A stretch of 5,542 nt of DNA from the NCBI GenBank assembly GCA_017547995.1, contig JAFYNW010000039.1, positions 1 to 5,542 on the forward strand, given 5' to 3'. Shown piece by piece: positions 1 through 5,167 of this stretch. The DNA comes from Clostridia bacterium. Lineage in GTDB: Bacteria > Bacillota > Clostridia > Oscillospirales > Butyricicoccaceae. Under the pieces are notes generated by a model. It ran no database searches. It was not told the DNA's origin and saw nothing but the letters and a program-made list of their open reading frames with translations. Within the stretch, counting starts at the first letter, position 1; every line of letters begins with the position of its first letter. Made by a program: the position numbers and the translations under genes.

Positions 1-48
1 GCACAGGCAGCACAGCTGTCTACAAGTGTCGCTATCAAGCCTCAGTAG
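1..48 (+). other. Upstream coding-like fragment ending at in-frame TAG
   Basis: These 15 codons and a TAG stop (46-48) are in the same frame as the WG-repeat protein that follows. They read as an Ala/Gln/Ser-rich stretch (AQAAQLSTSVAIKPQ). Its composition would suit the end of a signal peptide or the start of a mature exported protein. Because the frame stays the same across the stop and the next codon is also CAG (Gln), I infer that this is the N-terminal side of the same gene, cut by a nonsense change, for example CAG to TAG. It could instead be a sequencing error near an end of the assembled sequence. The true start lies outside the window. Confidence 0.45.
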
Positions 49-1755
49 CAGGCTGCAAGCGTATTTTCCGAAGGCTTCGCCGCTGTCAAGAAAAGCGGGA
101 AATGGGGCTATATCAACGAAGAAGGTCAGGCAATCACAAAGTTTGTATATGACTATGCAGGCTCTTTCTCTGAAAGCAAGGCGATTGTCGGCAAAATCGT
201 AAGCAAGAATACAGTCACAGAAAACAACAAGACAAGAACAGCTTACGACGTTGAGCTTTATATCATCGATACAAATGGTGTTGAGACACCTTTCGTCAAG
301 GATGGGGCAACCTTTATCTGCAAGGATATGGACCTCAAGACAGATAACTGCTTCTACGGCGGCATCACAGCTTTTGTTTCCAATGGCGAAACAATCTATT
401 TCAAGCACGATGGCACACTTTTCCCATATACACCTAAGTATATCCCAACAGAAGGCAAGATGATTTTCTGGAATGAGGAAAAGCCTGAGGACGGCATCAA
501 CGTCACAGATATGAACGGCAACGTTCTCTTCCATAAGTCGGGCGAGGCTGACAAAAACGGTTATATCACAACACGTATCTATCCGTTCAATCAGGGTCTT
601 GCGATGGCTGACATTGCAAAGTTTGATGAAAACGGCAACGTGCTCGAATACGGCTATGGCTTTATCAACACAGAAGGCAAGTTCGTGACTCAGCCTCATT
701 ACCGCGGTTTCTACCAGAGTGGTGTAAACAACTATAAGATTTTCAACGACGGCGGCCTTGCTTCCATTATGAAGGGCGGCAAATACGGTGCTGTCGACAA
801 GAATGAAAATACACGCATCCCATTCGTATACGACAAGATTTTTACATTCCAGGAAGGTCTTGCGCCGTTTATGAAGGGTGACAAGTGGGGCGTTATGGAT
901 ATCTACGGCAATATCGTTGTGGATGCCAAGTATCAGAATATCACACGCTTCAACGGCGGTCTTGCTATCGCACACGACGGCACACGCGCTATCATCATCG
1001 ACAGAACGGGTGCTGAAGTGAAGTCCCTCTCCAATATCGACCTTTCCGCTTACGTGCAGGAGGTCAAGATGGAGGACGGCACAGTGCTCATCTATTCCAA
1101 TCCGCCATCCGATATGCTCATCTATAAGTCGGGCACTTCCTACGGCTATACAAAGATTGACTTCGCTCCTGCTCTTCCAACAGAAAAGGACGTTGATTCG
1201 TGGGCTATGGATGAAGTGACAAAGGCTATCGGAAACTCCCTCGTGCCAAACGAGCTTCAGAATATCTACCGTGAAAACATCACACGCGAAGATTTCGGCG
1301 TGCTTCTCACACAGTTCCTTGAAACATATTATAATAAGACTATCGATGAAATAGTGCTTGACAAAACAGGCAAAACAATAGATAATTTTATTAATGAGTA
1401 TCCATTCAACGACGCTTTCACAAAAGAAATCATCGGCCCTTACGCTCTCGGTCTTATCAACGGCAACGGCGCAGGTGGCTTTGCACCTTGTGATTACATC
1501 ACAAGACAGGATGCCGCTTCCCTTCTTGCCCGTCTTGCAAGATTTGTAGGCGATGAAGGGGTTGAAAAGATTGAAGCGACAGCTCTTGCTGACTTCAGCT
1601 ACGTTGCTGATTATGCCAAGGACAACGTAAAATACGTTCAGTCCATCAAGGTTATGAACGGCACAGGCTCGGGCAATTTCTCGCCTCTCGGATACTACAC
1701 AAAACAGCAGGCTTTTGTAACAATGAACAGACTTTTTGAAGCTGTTTCAAAATAA
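49..1755 (+). CDS. WG-repeat protein with C-terminal SLH domains, 5' end missing/interrupted
   Basis: This is a probable exported, cell-wall-associated protein; its specific function is unknown. The frame is open from 49 to the TAA at 1753-1755. No ATG, GTG, TTG or CTG codon occurs in frame before the ATG at 328, yet clear WG-repeat coding (GFAAVKKSGKWGYINEEG, from codon 73) precedes that ATG. The true start is therefore upstream of the TAG at 46-48. WG-type repeats (G-K-W/Y-G-x-x-D/N-x-x-G) include GKWGYIN near 97, YGYGFINTEG near 655, GGKYGAVD near 775 and GDKWGVMD near 877, each preceded by F-x-x-G-L/F-A strands. The C-terminus has three SLH-like segments at about 1180-1350, 1399-1551 and 1588-1746, with typical signatures such as GLINGNGAGGFAPCDYITRQ and VMNGTGSGNFSPLGYYTKQQ. 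In the SLH family these domains anchor proteins to secondary cell-wall polymers. Length from codon 49 is 568 residues. If the TAG is real in the genome, this is a pseudogene or needs readthrough. Confidence 0.85.
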   Translation, partial: QAASVFSEGFAAVKKSGKWGYINEEGQAITKFVYDYAGSFSESKAIVGKIVSKNTVTENNKTRTAYDVELYIIDTNGVETPFVKDGATFICKDMDLKTDNCFYGGITAFVSNGETIYFKHDGTLFPYTPKYIPTEGKMIFWNEEKPEDGINVTDMNGNVLFHKSGEADKNGYITTRIYPFNQGLAMADIAKFDENGNVLEYGYGFINTEGKFVTQPHYRGFYQSGVNNYKIFNDGGLASIMKGGKYGAVDKNENTRIPFVYDKIFTFQEGLAPFMKGDKWGVMDIYGNIVVDAKYQNITRFNGGLAIAHDGTRAIIIDRTGAEVKSLSNIDLSAYVQEVKMEDGTVLIYSNPPSDMLIYKSGTSYGYTKIDFAPALPTEKDVDSWAMDEVTKAIGNSLVPNELQNIYRENITREDFGVLLTQFLETYYNKTIDEIVLDKTGKTIDNFINEYPFNDAFTKEIIGPYALGLINGNGAGGFAPCDYITRQDAASLLARLARFVGDEGVEKIEATALADFSYVADYAKDNVKYVQSIKVMNGTGSGNFSPLGYYTKQQAFVTMNRLFEAVSK

Positions 1756-1761
1756 TTTTTT

Positions 1762-1767
1762 AAGGAG
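1762..1767 (+). promoter_or_regulatory. Shine-Dalgarno site of ridA
   Basis: AAGGAG sits nine bases before the ATG at 1777, in the 21-base gap after the WG-repeat gene. This near-consensus ribosome binding site fixes the RidA start. No terminator is visible in the gap (only a T6 run at 1756-1761 with no stem), so cotranscription with the upstream gene is possible. Confidence 0.8.
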
Positions 1768-1776
1768 AATATCAAA

Positions 1777-2157
1777 ATGGAAAAGAAACTCGTAACAGTA
1801 CCAGGCGCACCAGCTCCTCTCGGCCCATACTCCCCATGTGTTGAAATCGGCAACCTCGTTTACACATCCGGCCAGCTCGGCACAGACGCTGCAGGTAACC
1901 TCGGCGCAGACGTAAAGGAACAGACAAGACTCTCTCTCGGCAACGTTAAGGCTCTCCTCAACGCAGCTGGTTGCGATATGTGTGACATCGTTAAGTCTCT
2001 CGTATTCATCAAGGATATGAACGACTTCGCAGCAGTTAACGAAGTATACGCAGAACTCATGACAGGCGACGTTATGCCAGCTCGCTCCTGTGTTGAAGTT
2101 GCTCGTCTTCCAAAGGACGCTCTCGTAGAAATCGAAGTTATCGCTCTCAAGAAGTAA
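1777..2157 (+). CDS. ridA: RidA family enamine/imine deaminase
   Basis: This is a complete 126-residue RidA (YjgF/YER057c/UK114) protein, close to the usual ~128. The family forms cytosolic trimers. They hydrolyse reactive enamine/imine intermediates, such as 2-aminoacrylate released by PLP-dependent dehydratases, to 2-keto acids and ammonia. Family motifs visible are GPYSP (16-20), YTSGQLG (29-35), LSLGNVKALLNAAG (52-65) and PARSCVEVARLPKDALVEIE (101-120). Arg103 and Glu118 line up with the catalytic/substrate residues Arg105 and Glu120 of E. coli RidA, so an active archetypal RidA is expected. The start is supported by AAGGAG nine bases upstream. Codon choice is very biased: 13 of 14 Leu are CTC, all 5 Thr are ACA and 6 of 7 Pro are CCA. 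This suggests high expression. The stop overlaps the next ATG (TAATG), pointing to coupling with the VOC gene. Confidence 0.95.
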   Translation: MEKKLVTVPGAPAPLGPYSPCVEIGNLVYTSGQLGTDAAGNLGADVKEQTRLSLGNVKALLNAAGCDMCDIVKSLVFIKDMNDFAAVNEVYAELMTGDVMPARSCVEVARLPKDALVEIEVIALKK

Positions 2158-2510
2158 TGACTTATACAGGAATGTTGCCGTTTTACGGCACAGATGACCT
2201 TGATGCCACAGTTAAGTTTTACCGTGACGTCATGGGATTCGAAATCGCCAGAGACCAGAAGACCTGCATGGTATTCAAAATGTGCGAAGGTGGCTATTTA
2301 GGCTTCTGTCAGCACATGGAAAAGGTGGCAAACCCACAGTCTGTTATGATTTCGGTTTTGACAGACGACGTGGACGGAGTTTCTGCGCACCTTGAAAAAT
2401 GCGGTTATGAGGCATGGAAAAAGCCGAATGTGTACGAAAAGTTCAACATTTATCAGGCTTTCCACACAGACCCTAACGGCTATACTCTGGAAATCATGAA
2501 ATTCTTGTAA
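2157..2510 (+). CDS. VOC (glyoxalase/bleomycin-resistance fold) family protein
   Basis: This is a complete 117-residue single-domain VOC protein. Family members are metal-dependent lyases, isomerases and dioxygenases, or drug-binding proteins; which applies here cannot be told from sequence alone. Module 1 shows the VOC pattern YGTDDLDATVKFYRDVMGFE (10-29) followed by the hydrophobic strand YLGFCQHM (47-54). Module 2 shows ISVLTDDVDGVSAHLEKCGY (65-84) and ends in HTDPNGYTLEIMKF (103-116). Glu112 in the last strand is the usual fourth metal ligand. The first-strand His/Gln and the His opening module 2 are not evident, so the metal site looks incomplete and the protein may be non-catalytic or unusual. 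Its ATG shares one base with the ridA TAA. The only Shine-Dalgarno-like sequence is a weak AAGAAG just upstream, so translation probably depends on ridA. The gene is followed at once by a terminator. Confidence 0.88.
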   Translation: MTYTGMLPFYGTDDLDATVKFYRDVMGFEIARDQKTCMVFKMCEGGYLGFCQHMEKVANPQSVMISVLTDDVDGVSAHLEKCGYEAWKKPNVYEKFNIYQAFHTDPNGYTLEIMKFL

Positions 2511-2514
2511 AAAT

Positions 2515-2543
2515 AAAGACCATCCGATTCGGGTGGTCTTTTT
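2515..2543 (+). terminator. Bidirectional Rho-independent terminator
   Basis: A 10-bp stem AAGACCATCC (2516-2525) / GGGTGGTCTT (2531-2540), with one T-G wobble and the 5-base loop GATTC, is followed by T's on the plus strand (TT within the stem, then 2541-2543). Read on the minus strand, the same stem is followed by TATTTTT (2515 down to 2509, overlapping the VOC stop codon). It can therefore end the ridA-VOC transcript and also the pentapeptide-protein transcript coming from the opposite side. Confidence 0.85.
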
Positions 2544-2564
2544 GCTTTGTATAAACATCTTATA

Positions 2565-2618
2565 AGCCTCCCTTGTGTAAAGGGAGGTGGCTGAGTGTAA
2601 CGATGTCGGAGGGATTGA
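2565..2618. repeat. Probable dispersed palindromic intergenic repeat
   Basis: A perfect 8-bp inverted repeat CCTCCCTT (2567-2574) / AAGGGAGG (2580-2587), with loop GTGTA, is followed by GTGGCTGAG and GTCGGAGGGATTG. I recognise this arrangement (CCTCCCTTGTGTAAAGGGAGGTGGC, a short variable middle, then GGAGGGATTG) as similar to a short repeat scattered between genes in gut Clostridia. That is from memory, not from a search. Only one copy is in this window. The rest of the spacer, 2619-2673, holds only a short 6-bp inverted repeat and a T-run. Confidence 0.45.
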
Positions 2619-2673
2619 TACTTATTCAATATGGCTCTGCCATACCACATTTTTTCACTATTACTTATCCCGG

Positions 2674-3369
2674 CTAGCCCAGATACGCTACCGCTTCTTC
2701 GCGGGACAGCCATATATGTATGCCGCCTGCCGAATCGGCAAAACGGTCGGGGTTGAAGCCGACAGCATACACCATTTCTCCCTTCTTGTAGACGAAGTTT
2801 TCGTCCACGTAGGCATGGGCATCGGCATAGCTTTCGCGCAAATCGACGCTTTTTATCGTCAGCACCTTGGCTTTGTCAACGCGCACCTCGTTGTGTGTGC
2901 CTTGTACGCGTTGTGCATCCTCAGGGACGAGAAGCATAACGACTCTCCTGCCGTAGCAGACCTTCCAGCCGATGAAAGCACCTTTCTCAGGGCATCGCAT
3001 GGCAAAATATCGTGTGTTTTCATCATAAATCAGGCCGTCAAGCTTGGCATCCTGCAGGGCGGAGGAATACATATCAGCCCCGCTTATGTCAGCATCTGTC
3101 ATATCGCATCCGCGGAGGTCGGCAGAGTGAAGGCTTGCACGGATGAATAATGTGCCGCGGAGAATACTTCCACAGAAAAAGGCATTGCGGAAGGTGGACG
3201 CGGTGAGATTTGCGTTTGTAAGGTTACAGCCTCTGAAATCACAGCGGTCAAAGCAGCACCCCGATAAATCGCGGCCTGACAGGTCGAGTGAATCGAAAAG
3301 GCAGTCGGAAAAATCCCGCACACCGCAGGAAAGCATTTCATTCAGTTGTGCAAGCGTGATGGTTTTCAT
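2674..3369 (-). CDS. Pentapeptide-repeat protein with C-terminal DUF5758-like domain
   Basis: This is a 231-residue protein of unknown function. Residues 20-110 hold 19 consecutive pentapeptides with an F/L/M/I centre at every fifth position without a break (F20, F25, L30, L35 and so on to L110). This predicts a right-handed quadrilateral beta-helix of nearly five coils. The i-2 column, usually Ala, carries Cys at 23, 38, 43, 48 and 88. The C-terminal part (about 126-230) has CPEKGAFIGWKVC, a VVMLLVPEDAQR strand, DKAKVLTI, and a final GGIHIWLSREEAV. I recognise this as the DUF5758 type of domain that follows pentapeptide repeats in many Firmicutes and some phages. The start at 3369 (MKTITLAQL) is chosen because GAAAGG lies about 8 bases upstream and the sequence becomes protein-like there. 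The frame stays open further upstream, but that part reads as spacer and antiframe sequence. Stop is TAG. No signal peptide is seen, so it is probably cytosolic. It lies downstream of the radical SAM gene but beyond a 169-base hairpin-rich spacer. Confidence 0.87.
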   Translation of the reverse strand: MKTITLAQLNEMLSCGVRDFSDCLFDSLDLSGRDLSGCCFDRCDFRGCNLTNANLTASTFRNAFFCGSILRGTLFIRASLHSADLRGCDMTDADISGADMYSSALQDAKLDGLIYDENTRYFAMRCPEKGAFIGWKVCYGRRVVMLLVPEDAQRVQGTHNEVRVDKAKVLTIKSVDLRESYADAHAYVDENFVYKKGEMVYAVGFNPDRFADSAGGIHIWLSREEAVAYLG

Positions 3370-3385
3370 AGAGATGCCTTTCTGT

Positions 3386-3483
3386 TGCCCGTCGGGCAGC
3401 GATATACGCTTACGCGTGCGATATATTTTTGAGAAAAATGAGATATATCTGTAAACAGATGCGATATATTTGCCGTTGGCAAA
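3386..3483. repeat. Modular hairpin array with GATATA linkers
   Basis: Five perfect short inverted repeats follow one another: TGCCC-GTC-GGGCA (3386-3398), CGC-TTAC-GCG (3407-3416), TTTTT-GAG-AAAAA (3426-3438), TCTGT-AA-ACAGA (3448-3459) and TTTGCC-GTT-GGCAAA (3469-3483). Each neighbouring pair is separated by GATATA (3401, 3420, 3442, 3463), preceded by GC, TGC, TGA and TGC respectively. The unit is therefore GATATA + hairpin + TG(C/A), at 19, 22 and 21 base spacing. Stem sequences are unrelated while base pairing and the hexamer are kept. It fills most of the spacer between the radical SAM and pentapeptide genes. It is most likely a modular intergenic repeat element; an RNA or regulatory role is possible but not shown. 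Confidence 0.7.
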
Positions 3484-3491
3484 TGTTGTGG

Positions 3492-3505
3492 TGTGACAAG
3501 TCACA
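3492..3505. promoter_or_regulatory. 14-bp palindrome, possible operator or hairpin
   Basis: TGTGACAAGTCACA is a perfect 6+2+6 inverted repeat lying just beyond the GATATA array, upstream of the pentapeptide-protein gene and downstream of the radical SAM gene. It resembles a dimeric-regulator operator. The half-sites TGTGA/TCACA are 4 bases apart rather than the 6 of a CRP site. No T-run follows on either strand, so it is not a good terminator. It may equally be one more hairpin of the adjacent array. The regulator is unknown. Confidence 0.35.
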
Positions 3506-3538
3506 TTGGATAGGTGGGATGCCGAGGGCGTCAATCCC

Positions 3539-5149
3539 CTACGGGTGCACCTCCACAACTCTTGCATTATATCGTCCGCTGACCTTGTCAGGTGCGGTGT
3601 AATCGCAGAAGGCGATGCTGCCGCATCCGTAAAGAAGACCATAGCCGCGGACTGTATTTGCAGGACGAGGGTAAAGCATATCGACCTGCTTTTTAGCCTT
3701 GCCCAGTGCCTTGTCATAGACCTTGAGGCATTCAGGCAGCACACCCGTGTTATTGCTTTCAAGTCTGTCGAGGACGAGCACGTCACGTATTTCCTCGCCG
3801 TATTCTCTGAATAAGTCATAAATCAGGGCGGTGAAATCATCGAGATGGCATCGGCTTTCATAATTTATGCTCTTTGCGATATGAATAAAAAGGTCGAAAG
3901 GTGTCATTTTTGTCTTGCAAAGCAGAAAATCTATCGTGCGCAGAAAACGTCCGCTGTTGTGCATACGCTCGACGATATCCTCAAACTTATGGAGCAAAGC
4001 AAGGTCGCTTTCGTCCATAAGATTGAACTTTTTAATCTCATACGGGGCGTTTTCATCGCATTCCATGGCGTATTTCGACATATCATCACGCAGACGCGAG
4101 CCGTGGAGAAGCTTAAGAAAGCCCACCTGAAGCATATTTGCTTTGATGTCATAAGCCTTGTTGAAGCTGTCGCGGAAACTCTCCATATCCTCGTGAGGCA
4201 GGCCGATAATAAGGTCGGTGTGGACGTGGATGTTGGAGTTATCCACAATTACCCCCAGGTTATACACAGAGTTATCAACAGAGGTTGCGCGATTTACAGC
4301 TTTAAGTGTGGAATCATTGAAACTCTGAAGACCGACCTCCATCTGGAAGCGTCCCTTTGGCGCGGTCTTGAGAAGCTCAAGCTGATTTGCGGTCAGCAGG
4401 TCTGCACCTATCTCAAAATGGTAACATATATCTTGGGGCAGTCTTTCGTCGGTGAGAAGAAACTCCCATATCTTGTATGCTCTGTCGGCATTGGCATTGA
4501 AGGTGCGGTCGACAAACTTTATAGTCTTCGCCCCACTCTGTGAAAGTCTGACGATGTCGTCAAATGCTCTTTCAAGCGGGAAGAAATATGGCTTTTCGTC
4601 ACGGCCCGAAAGGCAGAATGCACAGGAAAACGGACAGCCGCGGCTAGTTTCGATGTAGGCGATTCGCCCGTGAAGGGCATTCATATACTCATCGTTATAG
4701 GGAGACGGCGGCAATTCATAGCGGTAGCCGTTGATATATTTGTCGGCCTTTTCGCCATTTTCAAGCTTTTGTGTCAATTCACAAAGAGCACGCTCGCCAT
4801 AGCCGCGGACGATATGGTCGGCATAGTCTTCAAAACGCTCAGGAGAATGGCTGACCTCAGGACCGCCATAGATTATCACGGTGTCGGGGTTTGCCTTGCG
4901 GAGCATTTCGGTTAATTTAAGTACGTAGGAAATATTCCAGATATAGCAGGAAAAGCCGATAATATCAGGCTTTTGCTCTGTTATTCTTCCGAAAACCTTG
5001 TTTATATCTTCGTTGATGGTGCATTCGAAAACATCATATTCGGGGCAGGCCGCCTTTAAGTACCAGACGGCAAGAGCCGAATGAACGTATTTTGATGCGC
5101 AGGAAATAAGTAATTTTTTCATAGTCATAATACAAGAATGGGAGGGCAT
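3539..5149 (-). CDS. B12-binding-domain radical SAM protein, DUF4080 type
   Basis: This is a 536-residue probable cobalamin-dependent radical SAM enzyme; its substrate is unknown. Residues 10-130 form a Rossmann-like B12-binding-type domain (MKKLLISCASKYVHS, KPDIIGFSCYIWN, VIIYGGPEVS). No DxHxxG lower-ligand motif is seen, which is common in this class. The radical SAM core follows, with RGCPFSCAFC (170-179) supplying Cys172, Cys176 and Cys179 for the [4Fe-4S] cluster. FVDRTFN, EIGADLL, MEVGLQSF and DLIIGLPHED are the expected later barrel strands. The remaining C-terminal ~170 residues match the DUF4080 type (helix-rich, with a terminal LYGCGSIAFCDY). The start at 5149 has GGAGGG five bases upstream. 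The alternatives at 5128 and 5122 (MKKLLIS) match where the conserved domain begins but lack a Shine-Dalgarno site. Stop is TAG. It lies 18 bases from the alr stop, with a hairpin between. Confidence 0.9.
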   Translation of the reverse strand: MPSHSCIMTMKKLLISCASKYVHSALAVWYLKAACPEYDVFECTINEDINKVFGRITEQKPDIIGFSCYIWNISYVLKLTEMLRKANPDTVIIYGGPEVSHSPERFEDYADHIVRGYGERALCELTQKLENGEKADKYINGYRYELPPSPYNDEYMNALHGRIAYIETSRGCPFSCAFCLSGRDEKPYFFPLERAFDDIVRLSQSGAKTIKFVDRTFNANADRAYKIWEFLLTDERLPQDICYHFEIGADLLTANQLELLKTAPKGRFQMEVGLQSFNDSTLKAVNRATSVDNSVYNLGVIVDNSNIHVHTDLIIGLPHEDMESFRDSFNKAYDIKANMLQVGFLKLLHGSRLRDDMSKYAMECDENAPYEIKKFNLMDESDLALLHKFEDIVERMHNSGRFLRTIDFLLCKTKMTPFDLFIHIAKSINYESRCHLDDFTALIYDLFREYGEEIRDVLVLDRLESNNTGVLPECLKVYDKALGKAKKQVDMLYPRPANTVRGYGLLYGCGSIAFCDYTAPDKVSGRYNARVVEVHP

Positions 5150-5161
5150 AATAACCCTCCC
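5140..5161 (-). terminator. 7-bp GC-rich hairpin after alr, overlapping the radical SAM start
   Basis: On the minus strand GGGAGGG (5161-5155) pairs perfectly with CCCTCCC (5146-5140) around the 8-base loop TTATTATG. It begins six bases past the alanine racemase stop, so it sits where an intrinsic terminator would, but the following tract (ATTCTTGTA) is only moderately T-rich. The 5' arm contains the GGAGGG ribosome binding site, and the loop contains the ATG of the longest radical SAM reading frame. It may therefore be a weak terminator, a translational control hairpin, or both. Confidence 0.5.
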
Positions 5162-5167
5162 GTGATT

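Noticed and set aside
46..48. Reassigned TAG codon (genetic code with TAG as Gln or pyrrolysine).
   Set aside because: Two other genes here end in TAG (3539-3541 and 2674-2676) exactly where family homology ends and spacer begins, so TAG behaves as a stop.
2630..2655. Inverted repeat TATGGC-TCT-GCCATA followed five bases later by T6, as a second terminator.
   Set aside because: The stem is only 6 bp and the T-run is not adjacent; the strong terminator at 2515-2543 already serves the plus strand, and on the minus strand no T-run follows.
2587..3150. Plus-strand open frame of 187 codons opposite the pentapeptide gene.
   Set aside because: No recognisable domain and no ribosome binding site; it is the complement of a well-supported repeat protein.
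3386..3483. CRISPR array.
   Set aside because: The conserved unit is only six bases, the intervening 10-15 base segments are self-complementary rather than spacer-like, and no cas gene is present.
3492..3505. CRP/FNR-type binding site at TGTGACAAGTCACA.
   Set aside because: The TGTGA and TCACA half-sites are separated by 4 bases instead of 6, and it does not fit the FNR TTGAT-N4-ATCAA pattern; kept only as an unassigned palindrome.
3370..3819. Upstream extension of the pentapeptide frame to an ATG at 3819, giving a 381-residue protein.
   Set aside because: The extra part runs antiframe through the end of the radical SAM gene and through the hairpin array; its residues look random, and a plausible ribosome binding site precedes the internal ATG at 3369.
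3845..4543. Plus-strand open frame of 232 codons opposite the radical SAM gene.
   Set aside because: It overlaps conserved radical SAM core sequence on the other strand and has no recognisable protein features.
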